DNA of 29,754 nucleotides, taken from Pseudomonadota bacterium. GTDB lineage: Bacteria > Pseudomonadota > Gammaproteobacteria > Steroidobacterales > Steroidobacteraceae. Positions 22,208-29,754 of the stretch are shown piece after piece (within the stretch, counting starts at the first letter, position 1; every line of letters starts with the position of its first letter). The stretch covers positions 1 to 29,754 of the forward strand of contig QGUX01000003.1 in the NCBI GenBank assembly GCA_003242275.1. Reading direction: 5' to 3'. Position numbers and translations under genes: made by a program. The notes under the pieces are model-generated. The model was not told the origin of the DNA. It saw only the letters and a program-made list of their open reading frames with translations, and did no database searches.

Positions 22208-25120
22208 ATGATTCCTCGGCAGAAAGGAAAGGTGCCAGCGCAGCCCACGGCTGCCCACACGCACCAAAAAGGTGCCGCGCTCCGCAGCTGCATTGCGGGC
22301 TTCGGCACCTTGGCGGCCCTGGCAGGCCTGATCGAGCAGTTCCCGATCACCTACACGCTGGTGCAGTCGGTTCTGGCCGCCATCTACATGATTCTGGTGC
22401 TGCTCTGCGGCTACCGCTTGGCCGGTGCTTCTGCGCTGGTGTACGCCGCGCTGGCATGGTTGTTGTTGTCGCCGGACGATGCCCTGTGCGCCTGTGTCGT
22501 TTTGGTGCTGGCGATCGCGGGTGGCGAAGGATTGCGGCGCGGCATGCGACCCTTCTACCTCTGCGCCCCGCTGCTGCTGGCTTGCCTGGCTGACGATCTG
22601 CTGTCGCTATCACATGGAACGCCCCTGCGACTGGCGATGTCAGGCCGCGCCTTCATCGAAGCCACGGCAAACGTTTCGATGGCCACCGTGGCTTTCATGG
22701 CGGTGCCGCGGCGCAGCAGCCTGCTTCCGCCACGCAGCCGCACGCGGCTGGAGCATGTCCTGTTCACCACATTCGCAGGTACGGTTGCGCTGATTGCCCT
22801 CGCCGTGCTGATGATGCCGGATGCTGCAGGGAGCGACCTGCTGGTTTCCGCTCTTGCCGGGGTGACGCTCGCCGCCTTCGTGGCCAGCATCGGCCTGTCA
22901 CATGTGGGCCACGCCGCGCTGCGCAGGATGCAGGCGGATGCGCAGCAGACCGTGCGGCGCAGGCGCCTGCGACGGCTCCCCCTCGAAATGAAGGCGGCCT
23001 GCGTCTCCGTGGCGCGCCGCTGCCAGGCGCTGGCCCGCCGGGCCGGCGCCGATCGCAACCAGCTGCACCAGCTCCAGGACACCGCGGCGCGCCTGCAGGA
23101 CGAGCTGCAGCGCGCGCAGGAAGCCCTGCAGCAGAAGACCGTGGACCTGCGGCGCATGAAATCGGCGGCCCTGCAGATCAGGTCACGCTTCGATGCCCTG
23201 ATGGACGGCGTTCCGGCCGCGGTCCTGTTCACCACGCCCGACGGCACCATCCAGCACGCCAACCGCGCCACGCTGTCCCTGCTGGGCCACGCGCCCGACA
23301 GCCTGCGTGGCCGGCGGGTGGTCGAGCTGGTCCCGGACGCACACCTGCTCGATCATCCCCTCTCCACGGGCGGGACGGGACAGCTGGCCGCGACCCGGCG
23401 CATCGAGAGCTGCAACGTGCTCACCGGCCGCGGCGTGCGTGAAGTGGCGGTGCAGGTCATCCCCTACAGCGTGGGTGAGCAGCAGCACCGCCTGGTCCTG
23501 CTGCGCGAGGCAGATGCCACGCGCCGCGCCATGGCGGCGCTGGAGCAGGCCCAGGTCGTGACGCGTTCGATGCACCAGTCGCGCGACATGTTCATCGCCA
23601 CGATGAGCCACGAGATGCGCACGCCGCTGCACGGGCTCATCGCCACGCTGGACATGCTCCGCGGCAGCGAGGCCACCGGCGAGTTCCAGCACCAGCTCGC
23701 CATCGCCCGCTCCTCGGCCAAGGCGCTGCTGAAGATCGCCAACGACGTGCTCGACTTCACGCGCATCGGCTCGGCGCAGTTCGCGCTCGACCGCCGGCCC
23801 TTCAGCATGACCCGCCTCCTGCGGGAGGTGCTGGAGGAAGCGCATGCCCGCGCCGCCTCGCTCGGCCTGGAGCTCAAGGCAAACATCCCCGCCCAGCTTC
23901 CTCCCTCGTTCATCGGCGACCCGGCGCGACTGAAGCAGATCCTGGGCAACCTGGTCTCGAACGCGCTGAAGTTCACCCGGGAGGGCAGTGTGACACTCGA
24001 TGTCGCCTGGGACGGCCGGCAGTGCCTCATCGACGTGATCGACACCGGCGAGGGCATCCCCCAGGACAAGCGCGAACGCATCTTCGAACCGTTCGTGCAG
24101 GCCCATTCACGCAACCGCTCGCAGCCCGGCACGGGACTGGGCCTGCCGATCAGCCGTCGCCTCGCCGAGGCCATGGGCGGCGACCTCGTGCTGCTGCGCT
24201 CCGGCGACGACGGCTCGACCTTCCGCCTCTCGCTCCGGCTTCCCGCCTCCGACGAAGCCCCGCCTGAAGACCAGAGCCTGCGGGTGTTCAGCAACCCGCG
24301 CGGCAGGATCCTCGTGGTCGAGGACAATCCGGCCAACCAGTACGTGGCCAAGGCACTGCTGGCGGGCCTGGAGTGCCCGGCCACCATCGTCGGCAGCGGC
24401 GCCGAGGCACTGGAGCTGCTGCGCGAACAGGAGTTCGACCTGATCCTGATGGACTGCCAGATGCCGGGCATGGACGGCTTCGAGACCACGCGTTTCGCGC
24501 GCCGCATCCTGAAGAAGCACGTGCCCATCATCGCGATGACGGCCAATGCCATGACGGAGGACCGCAAGGCCTGCCTCGACGCCGGCATGGACGACTTCCT
24601 TCCCAAGCCCTTCGACCGCCGGGCGCTCAATGACCTGCTGTGCAAATGGCTCGCGCCGGCGAAACCGGCGGCGGAAACCCCGGACGTGGGCACGCAGATG
24701 GCCCGGCTTCCGGACCTGGACGAGCAGGTGCTGGAGGAACTGTGGGAGAGCCTGCAGTGGCGCATCGCGCCGCTGACCCAGATCCGCCAGACCTTCGCCG
24801 AGTCGCTCAAGCCCCTGGTCCCGCTGCTGCGCTCGGCATCCCCGGCGGACCGGCCGGCCCTGCAGCGCTACCTGCACACGCTGCTGGGCAGCGCGGGCAT
24901 GGTGGGCGCGCGCCAGATCGAGTTCCTCGCGGGCCAGTTGCGCCACGCGCTGCAGGAAGAACGCTACGAGTTCCTCAAGTCCGCCGCGGACGACCTGGAA
25001 AGGGCCATGGTCCGCTACAACCGCGAGTTCGAGAACTGGCTGGAGAAGGACCGGGGCGCGGGTCGCGGCCAGGAAGCCGGCAGCGGCCTGCGCATCGTGA
25101 ACAACCATCGCCTGCGGTGA
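22208..25120 (+). CDS. Membrane hybrid histidine kinase (PAS-HisKA-HATPase-REC-HPt)
   Basis: This 970-residue BarA-like phosphorelay kinase begins with a membrane domain at about residues 28-236: several hydrophobic helices and no large periplasmic loop, so it may sense a membrane or intracellular cue. A coiled coil follows at about 270-320 and a PAS domain at about 325-430 (LFTTPDGTIQHANRA). HisKA carries the autophosphorylated H468 in MSHEMRTPLHG. The ATPase has the N box near N585 (NLVSNALKF), G1 DTGEGIP and G2 GTGLGLPIS. The receiver's phospho-acceptor is D749 in LMDCQMPGMDG, with KPF downstream. The HPt domain has H890 in YLHTLLGSAG. All relay residues are intact, so a full His-Asp-His relay to a separate receiver is possible. 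Likely partners by position are the receivers at 21383, 16431 and 19490. Start ATG 22208-22210 follows AGGGA at longish spacing. Confidence 0.93.
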   Translation: MIPRQKGKVPAQPTAAHTHQKGAALRSCIAGFGTLAALAGLIEQFPITYTLVQSVLAAIYMILVLLCGYRLAGASALVYAALAWLLLSPDDALCACVVLVLAIAGGEGLRRGMRPFYLCAPLLLACLADDLLSLSHGTPLRLAMSGRAFIEATANVSMATVAFMAVPRRSSLLPPRSRTRLEHVLFTTFAGTVALIALAVLMMPDAAGSDLLVSALAGVTLAAFVASIGLSHVGHAALRRMQADAQQTVRRRRLRRLPLEMKAACVSVARRCQALARRAGADRNQLHQLQDTAARLQDELQRAQEALQQKTVDLRRMKSAALQIRSRFDALMDGVPAAVLFTTPDGTIQHANRATLSLLGHAPDSLRGRRVVELVPDAHLLDHPLSTGGTGQLAATRRIESCNVLTGRGVREVAVQVIPYSVGEQQHRLVLLREADATRRAMAALEQAQVVTRSMHQSRDMFIATMSHEMRTPLHGLIATLDMLRGSEATGEFQHQLAIARSSAKALLKIANDVLDFTRIGSAQFALDRRPFSMTRLLREVLEEAHARAASLGLELKANIPAQLPPSFIGDPARLKQILGNLVSNALKFTREGSVTLDVAWDGRQCLIDVIDTGEGIPQDKRERIFEPFVQAHSRNRSQPGTGLGLPISRRLAEAMGGDLVLLRSGDDGSTFRLSLRLPASDEAPPEDQSLRVFSNPRGRILVVEDNPANQYVAKALLAGLECPATIVGSGAEALELLREQEFDLILMDCQMPGMDGFETTRFARRILKKHVPIIAMTANAMTEDRKACLDAGMDDFLPKPFDRRALNDLLCKWLAPAKPAAETPDVGTQMARLPDLDEQVLEELWESLQWRIAPLTQIRQTFAESLKPLVPLLRSASPADRPALQRYLHTLLGSAGMVGARQIEFLAGQLRHALQEERYEFLKSAADDLERAMVRYNREFENWLEKDRGAGRGQEAGSGLRIVNNHRLR

Positions 25121-25166
25121 CCGCCGCCAACGGCGCGCGCCGGCATCCGCCCGATTCGATCGAGGA
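25121..25166. other. Convergent junction with a GC palindrome
   Basis: The 46 bases between convergent genes contain the palindrome CGGCGCGCGCCG near 25132-25143. No T-run follows on either strand, so termination here is only possible. Confidence 0.3.
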
Positions 25167-25850
25167 TCAGTTCACCCACTCGCGGATGCGCGCGTGCAGC
25201 GGACTGCTGCGCGGGAAGTGCGCCAGCAGGTACTGCATCTGGTCCGCGAGCACGCGCCGGCCCTTCAGGAAGATGTATTCCGCGTAGGTGGGCGTGAACG
25301 GCACGGCGATGAGCTGCATCTTCGCCTGCTCGGGCGTGCGCGAGGCCTTGGCGTTGTTGCAGCGGCGGCAGGCGGTGGCGACGTTGGTCCAGGTGTCGCG
25401 GCCGCCCTGGCAGAAGGGACGGATGTGGTCGCGCGAGAGCTCCGGGACCGGGAAGCGCTGCGCGCAGTACAGGCACAGGTAGCCGTCGCGGCGGAACAGC
25501 GTCTGGTTGTTCAGCGGCGGCACGTAGTCGTGGCGCGTGTTGCCGGGATTGCCGGTGTGGCCCACGGTGGCGATGATGGAACTGATCTCCAGCAGGCTGC
25601 GGCGACCGGTGATGGCGTTGTAGCCGCCGCGCAGGCGGTACAGCGGCGAGCCGATGGAATAGGCCACCTGGCCCTGCGTGTAAAGCCGGGCCGCCTCGCG
25701 GTAGTCGATCCACTCCAGCGGCATGCCGGCGACGTCGGCGCGCAGGATGGGCTGGTTCAGCGCGCGGCCTTCCACCAGCCTCACATCGGCCGGCTCGAAG
25801 GGGTGGAATGCCGTTTCCACCAGGGACTCCGGTGCATCCTCACGGCTCAT
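25167..25850 (-). CDS. HNH endonuclease-family protein
   Basis: The 227-residue product has a zinc-ribbon HNH nuclease core at about residues 117-170. It shows Cys126 and Cys129 (LCLYC), the D141-H142 pair (SRDHIRP), N156 in WTNVATA, Cys161 and Cys164 (CRRC), and N165-N166 as the last HNH position. This is the pattern of metal-dependent nicking or cutting nucleases of the McrA-like HNH type. The first 110 residues are an unassigned domain (VRLVEGRALNQPIL, LEWIDYREAARL). No methylase or other defence gene adjoins, so a restriction role is not supported; such stand-alone HNH genes are common housekeeping-like passengers. Start ATG 25848-25850 has GGAGG directly abutting it, too close for normal use. 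A promoter-like pair just upstream would give an almost leaderless message. Confidence 0.85.
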   Translation of the reverse strand: MSREDAPESLVETAFHPFEPADVRLVEGRALNQPILRADVAGMPLEWIDYREAARLYTQGQVAYSIGSPLYRLRGGYNAITGRRSLLEISSIIATVGHTGNPGNTRHDYVPPLNNQTLFRRDGYLCLYCAQRFPVPELSRDHIRPFCQGGRDTWTNVATACRRCNNAKASRTPEQAKMQLIAVPFTPTYAEYIFLKGRRVLADQMQYLLAHFPRSSPLHARIREWVN

Positions 25851-25862
25851 CCTCCGGAGATT

Positions 25863-25892
25863 AAGATAGGTGCCGCCGGCAGACAACGGCAA
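25863..25892 (-). promoter_or_regulatory. Candidate promoter of the HNH gene
   Basis: On the minus strand TTGCCG (25892-25887) and TATCTT (25868-25863) are 18 bases apart and each match the sigma-70 consensus at four of six positions. The expected start point would leave only a few bases before the ATG. Confidence 0.35.
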
Positions 25893-25938
25893 TGACCGTC
25901 GCCGGCAGCAGTCCGGATTGCCAGAGGGAGAATTTTCG

Positions 25939-26955
25939 ATGAAGACATGGCGCGTACCCGCAGGCGGCCAGATCGATGGCCTCAAGCTCGCAGAAGAGCC
26001 CCAGATCCCGCTCGGACCGGGACAGGTGCGCGTGCGCCTCAGCGCCGGCTCGCTGAACTTCCGCGACCTGATGGTGGTGCGGGGCGGCTATGGCCCGCCG
26101 GTGCCGGGCGCGCTGGTGCCGGGATCCGACGGCGTCGGCCGGGTGGTGGAAACCGGCCCGGGCGTGACGCGCCTGGCGGTGGGCGACCGCGTGGCCACCA
26201 GCTTCTTCCCCGACTGGGTGGACGGCCCGATGACACTGCCGGGCGTGGTCACCGCGCTGGGCGGCGGCCAGTCCACCGGCACCTTCGCGCAGGAGATCGT
26301 GCTGTCCGAGCAGTCCTTCGTGAAGTCACCCGGGCACCTCACCGACGCCGAGGCCGCCACGCTCACCTGCGCCGGCACCACCGCGTGGCATGCGCTGTTC
26401 GAGACCGGCACCGTGCAGCCCGGTGACACGGTGCTGCTGCTGGGCACCGGCGGCGTGTCGATCTGGGCGCTGCAACTGGCCAAGGCGGCGGGACTGCGCG
26501 TGATCATCACCTCCTCCAGCGACGCCAAGCTGGAGAAGGCGCGTGCACTGGGCGCCGACGAGACCATCAACTACACGCGCACGCCGGAGTGGTCCACCGA
26601 GGTGCGGCGGCTCACCGACGGCGCCGGCGCCGACCTGGTGCTGGAGGTGGGCGGCGAGAAGACGCTGCAGCAGTCGCTGGCCTCGGTGCGCATGCGCGGC
26701 ACCATCGTCACCATCGGCGCGGTCAGCGGCTCCGGCGGCGGCATCCCGCCGCGCGCGCTGATCCCCGGCGCCACGCGCCTGCAGGGTGTGTACGTGGGGC
26801 CGCGCCGCTACCACGAGAAGCTGGCGAAGTTCGTGGCCGTGAAGAAGATCCGGCCGGTGGTGGACCGCACCTTCGCGCTGGCGGACCTGCCGCAGGCCTA
26901 CCGCCACCTGGAGAGCGGGGCGCACTTCGGCAAGGTGACGGTCAGCCTCGAATGA
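25939..26955 (+). CDS. Medium-chain NAD(P)-dependent oxidoreductase, zinc-independent
   Basis: The 338-residue MDR-superfamily enzyme has an N-terminal GroES-like domain at about residues 1-125 and a Rossmann domain with the nucleotide motif LLGTGGVSIWALQLAK near 167-182. The C-terminal fingerprint ALADLPQAYRHLESGAHFGKV is typical of quinone-oxidoreductase or acryloyl-CoA-reductase-like members. The catalytic zinc ligands of alcohol dehydrogenase are absent: the usual Cys position reads LNFRDLMV and the GHE motif reads GSDGVG. It therefore probably reduces an enone, quinone or similar double bond using NADPH; the substrate is unknown. ATG 25939-25941 has GGGAG eight bases upstream, and the longer frame to 25870 is not needed. 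It is divergent from the HNH gene and ends three bases from the convergent peptidase stop. Confidence 0.9.
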   Translation: MKTWRVPAGGQIDGLKLAEEPQIPLGPGQVRVRLSAGSLNFRDLMVVRGGYGPPVPGALVPGSDGVGRVVETGPGVTRLAVGDRVATSFFPDWVDGPMTLPGVVTALGGGQSTGTFAQEIVLSEQSFVKSPGHLTDAEAATLTCAGTTAWHALFETGTVQPGDTVLLLGTGGVSIWALQLAKAAGLRVIITSSSDAKLEKARALGADETINYTRTPEWSTEVRRLTDGAGADLVLEVGGEKTLQQSLASVRMRGTIVTIGAVSGSGGGIPPRALIPGATRLQGVYVGPRRYHEKLAKFVAVKKIRPVVDRTFALADLPQAYRHLESGAHFGKVTVSLE

Positions 26956-26958
26956 ATC

Positions 26959-28560
26959 TCAACGCCGCAGGATGCGGTTGTTCTCCCAGGGTTTCGGCGG
27001 CGGCTTGCGCAGCACCGCCGAGTCCGCCGGCCACGGCCCGCCCTGCGGCGCGGCAGACTCGGCCGCCAGCATCACCGGCGGGCAGGAGCCGTTGGCGAGG
27101 TAGTGCAGCGCGGCCTGCAGCTGACCCTCCTGCGGGTCGCCAAGCTCATGCGACAGGTCGTCCGCGGCGCCGCATCCGGGCAGGTTGGCCATGGGGTTGC
27201 CGGTGGCGCGCGTGGCCGAGAAGCCCTGGGTGTATTCGCCGAAGCCCAGCGCGTTGACGCCGCCGAACTGGATCGAGAAGTAGGTGGTGCCGCAGTTGTC
27301 GCGGGGATAGAAGCCGTAGGGCTTGCCGCAGGTGGTGCCACCGACCTGGATCACCTCGATGCCGATGCCGCGCAGGCCGTTGATGATGGACTCGCTGGCC
27401 GAGCAGGTGCGTGGCGAGGTGAGCACGAGCACGCGCGAGAGGTCCAGGTGCGGCAGCGGGTGGCCCGCTTCCACCGAGTAGCCGAGCGTCCTGGAATGAA
27501 AGGGCGTGTCCAGCGGCTCGCCGGTGACCGGATCCACGTTGCCCGTGTGCTTGCTGTTGAACACACGCCGCTCGAACACGCGGCCTTCGGTGGCCGCGGG
27601 TCCGGCGATCATGTAGGCCAGCTCGCTGGCGATGTCGAGGAAACCGCCGCCGTTGTAGCGCAGGTCGAGCACCAGCTCCTCCACCTGCTGCGCCGCCAGG
27701 CCCGCCACGGCGCTGCGCAGCTCCCATTCCGCCATCGCGGTGTGGTCGTTGAACAGCAGGTAGCCCACCTTGCGGCCGCCGTGGTTGAAGACGTTCCAGG
27801 CCGGCACGGCGTCGAAGGCGAAGGTGCCGGCCGTCAGGCTGGCCTGGAAGGTGCCGGAGCCGTCGCGCTCGCGGAACAGCAGCGTGTGCACGCTGCCGGC
27901 TGCGGGATCGAACAGCGCCGAGTTGATCGCGTTGATGGTGGCGGCAGTGGCGTTGACCACGTCGAGGCCGTCGATCGCGAGCAGCCGCGCGCCGCGGTGC
28001 ACGCCGCCCGCCGCTGCCGCCGTGCCGTCCTGCACGAACTCCACGCGCACGTCGATCGGCGGGTTGTCCCGCAGGATGGCCCAGGAGATGCCGTAACCCT
28101 GCACGGCGCCCGCCAGGGCGAGCTGCCAGTACTCGTTGGTGTCGTAGGCGAAATGGAAGGCATCCTTGGGCTGCCCGGAATCATCCAGCACGGTGGTCTT
28201 CAGCAGGTCGAAGTACTGCAATACCCCGCCGCTGCTGCCGCCGGTGTGGAAGGGATTGCGGTCCGGCACCTCATCGGCCCACAGGTAGAACTCGTGGGTC
28301 CAGGAGCGCAGGAAGTGCTTCTCCAGCAGCGCCGTGCCCGGCTGGTCCGGCCAGGGGCTGCCGAAGGGATCGTTGCCGGTGCGCGGCACCTGGCAGCGCG
28401 CCGCGAACTGCGCGGAAGGCGGGAACACGCCCGGGGTGTAACCCGGGCCGCCGCCGTTGCCCGGATCCGGGTTGCCGCCATTGCCACCCTCCCCGCCGCC
28501 GCAGGCCGTGATGGCGCACATCGACAGGCCGGCGAGACCTACAATGAGCATCTTGCGCAT
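26959..28560 (-). CDS. S41-family peptidase lipoprotein
   Basis: This 533-residue protein is predicted to be an envelope lipoprotein. A signal sequence (MRKMLIVGLAGLSMCAI) ends in the lipobox ITAC with the lipidated Cys near residue 19, and a Gly/Asn/Pro-rich flexible linker follows. A helical domain (FLRSWTHEFYLWADE) precedes a PDZ-like section (DGTAAAAGGVHRGARLLAIDG). The tail-specific protease core has LDLRYNGGG, the probable nucleophile Ser in TCSASES (S387 or S389) and the general-base K413 in TTCGKPYG, as in Ser-Lys S41 enzymes of the CtpA type. The substrate is unknown. Start ATG 28558-28560 has AAGGAAG about eight bases upstream and places the signal sequence at the N-terminus; a longer frame to 28608 is less likely. 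Confidence 0.9.
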   Translation of the reverse strand: MRKMLIVGLAGLSMCAITACGGGEGGNGGNPDPGNGGGPGYTPGVFPPSAQFAARCQVPRTGNDPFGSPWPDQPGTALLEKHFLRSWTHEFYLWADEVPDRNPFHTGGSSGGVLQYFDLLKTTVLDDSGQPKDAFHFAYDTNEYWQLALAGAVQGYGISWAILRDNPPIDVRVEFVQDGTAAAAGGVHRGARLLAIDGLDVVNATAATINAINSALFDPAAGSVHTLLFRERDGSGTFQASLTAGTFAFDAVPAWNVFNHGGRKVGYLLFNDHTAMAEWELRSAVAGLAAQQVEELVLDLRYNGGGFLDIASELAYMIAGPAATEGRVFERRVFNSKHTGNVDPVTGEPLDTPFHSRTLGYSVEAGHPLPHLDLSRVLVLTSPRTCSASESIINGLRGIGIEVIQVGGTTCGKPYGFYPRDNCGTTYFSIQFGGVNALGFGEYTQGFSATRATGNPMANLPGCGAADDLSHELGDPQEGQLQAALHYLANGSCPPVMLAAESAAPQGGPWPADSAVLRKPPPKPWENNRILRR

Positions 28561-28610
28561 GGCCCGATCTTCCTTTGATCGCGGGCCGACGAACAAGGAC
28601 TGGATCACAG
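28561..28610. promoter_or_regulatory. 50-base divergent gap between peptidase and priA
   Basis: The gap carries the AAGGAAG ribosome site of the minus-strand peptidase gene and little else. Given its size, at least one of the two promoters must overlap coding sequence. No promoter motif was recognised. Confidence 0.3.
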
Positions 28611-29754
28611 GTGACAGACTCCACCTTCTGCCAGGTGGCCATCGACACGCCCTTGCGCCAGGCGTTCGATTACAGGTTGACCACGCACTCGTCCGTGAAG
28701 CCGGGCATGCGCGTGCGCGTGCCCTTCGGCCGCCGCGAGGTGGTGGGCCTGGTGCTGCGCGTGGGCAGTTCGACCACGGTCGCGCCGGAGAAGCTGCGAG
28801 ATGTCATCGCCGTGCTCGACGAGGTCCCGCTGCTGGGCGCCGCCGACCTTGCGCTGCTGGAATGGGCGGCGGGCTACTACCACCATCCCGTCGGCGAGGT
28901 GGTGGCCACGGCGCTGCCCAAGGCGCTGCGCACGGTGCGCAAGCGCGCTGCACGCGAACGCGCGGCGCCGGCCCGGGCGAACGCCGTCGCCGCGCGCGAG
29001 TCACCGCATGAGCTGAGCCCGGCGCAGCAGGCTGCCTGCGAGGCGCTGCGCGCCGCGCGCGGCGCCAGCAATTTCCTGCTCGACGGCGTGACCGGCAGCG
29101 GCAAGACCGAGGTGTACATGCAGGCCGTCGCCGATGTGCTGGGGCGCGGCGGCGCGGTGCTGGTGCTGTGCCCGGAAATCGGCCTGACCCCGCAGCTGCT
29201 GGAACGCTTCCAGGAGCGCTTCGATGCACCCATCGCCTCGCTGCACTCGGGACTCACCGATGCCGCGCGCGGACGTGAATGGCTGCGCGCCGCGCGCGGT
29301 GAGGCACGCATCGTGATCGGCACGCGCTCGGCGGTGTTCACGCCCATCCCCGGCCTGGCATTGATCATCGTGGACGAGGAACACGATGCCTCGTACAAGC
29401 AGCAGGACGGCGACCTGCGCTACTCGGCGCGCGACCTCGCGCTGGTGCGCGGCCAGCTGCAGCAGGTGCCGGTGGTGCTGGGTTCGGCCACGCCGTCGCT
29501 GGAATCGCTGCACAACGCGGAGCGCGGCCGGTTCACGCACCTGAAGCTGCCCGAGCGCGCCGGCCGCGCCGAACCGCCGCGCATCGCGCTGGTGGACCTG
29601 CGCGCGCATGCCGTGCACAAGGGCATCGCCGCGCCGGTGCTGGCGTCCATGCGCCGCCACCTGCAAGCCGGCTCGCAGGTGCTGGTGTTCCTGAACCGGC
29701 GCGGCTACGCGCCCACGCTGCTGTGCCAGGCCTGCGGCTGGATCGCGCCCTGCC
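28611..29754 (+). CDS. priA: Primosomal protein N' (replication restart helicase), 3' end outside window
   Basis: 381 codons are visible of a family usually about 700-740 residues long. The protein is a 3'-5' helicase that reloads the replisome at collapsed forks. The N-terminal 3'-DNA-binding domain (FDYRLTTHSSVKPGMRVRVPFG, trimmed here to its key DYRL and RVRVPFG parts) is followed by a winged-helix region. The first helicase lobe has Walker A GVTGSGKT at 159-166 with K165, DEEH at 255-258 (IIVDEEHDASYK), and motif III GSATPS. The zinc-binding section begins with CQACGWIAPC at the window edge. Start GTG 28611-28613 has only a weak GGA upstream, but the alignment to the family start fits. 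It is divergent from the S41 peptidase gene with a 50-base gap. Confidence 0.95.
   Translation, partial: MTDSTFCQVAIDTPLRQAFDYRLTTHSSVKPGMRVRVPFGRREVVGLVLRVGSSTTVAPEKLRDVIAVLDEVPLLGAADLALLEWAAGYYHHPVGEVVATALPKALRTVRKRAARERAAPARANAVAARESPHELSPAQQAACEALRAARGASNFLLDGVTGSGKTEVYMQAVADVLGRGGAVLVLCPEIGLTPQLLERFQERFDAPIASLHSGLTDAARGREWLRAARGEARIVIGTRSAVFTPIPGLALIIVDEEHDASYKQQDGDLRYSARDLALVRGQLQQVPVVLGSATPSLESLHNAERGRFTHLKLPERAGRAEPPRIALVDLRAHAVHKGIAAPVLASMRRHLQAGSQVLVFLNRRGYAPTLLCQACGWIAPC

Noticed and set aside
25167..25850. Restriction-modification or anti-phage system around the HNH gene
   Set aside because: No methyltransferase, helicase or known defence partner adjoins it; the neighbours are a kinase and an oxidoreductase on the other strand.

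Overview
The window is about 29.75 kb of GC-rich DNA with strong G/C third-position codon use. Gene content (PriA, a TolC/HlyD/ABC type I secretion system, hybrid histidine kinase, lipoprotein S41 peptidase) points to a Gram-negative proteobacterium, most likely a gammaproteobacterium. That placement is an inference from general protein features, not from a database match.

Region 1 (1-15450, minus strand) looks like one adhesin-export locus. In transcription order it holds a small orphan tyrosine-recombinase core-binding domain protein, a TolC-family outer-membrane protein, a LapB/HlyB-type ABC transporter, an HlyD-type adaptor and, after a 367-base leader, a giant repetitive surface protein. 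More than 3200 residues of that protein are visible and its C-terminus lies beyond base 1. It carries an N-terminal anchor-like region with one hydrophobic segment, twelve consecutive cadherin-like units, a VVxWTS-type repeat region, further cadherin-like units with His-rich loops, and the start of a YVTN-type beta-propeller. The inferred job of the locus is making and exporting a LapA/BapA-like biofilm or surface adhesin.

Region 2 (15660-25120) is a signalling and structure cluster. A minus-strand series encodes a response regulator with a MarR-like output domain, an 810-residue beta-helix protein, a stand-alone receiver and a bactofilin with a C-terminal membrane anchor. It closes with a strong intrinsic terminator at 15663-15701. 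Next come an unrecognised plus-strand gene, a second stand-alone receiver closely resembling the first, and a divergent 970-residue membrane hybrid kinase (PAS-HisKA-HATPase-REC-HPt). The kinase, its HPt domain and the three receivers could form one phosphorelay, but the wiring is inferred from proximity only.

Region 3 (25167-29754) is more ordinary: an HNH endonuclease-like protein, a medium-chain zinc-independent oxidoreductase, an S41-family peptidase lipoprotein, and the N-terminal two thirds or less of the PriA helicase, cut by the window edge.

No tRNA, rRNA, CRISPR array, insertion sequence or transposase was seen. The most unusual points are the near-identical 354-base repeat copies and mosaic blocks in the adhesin, the paired His-rich inserts, the orphan recombinase N-terminal domain at the head of a secretion operon, and the bactofilin/beta-helix/receiver cluster beside it.
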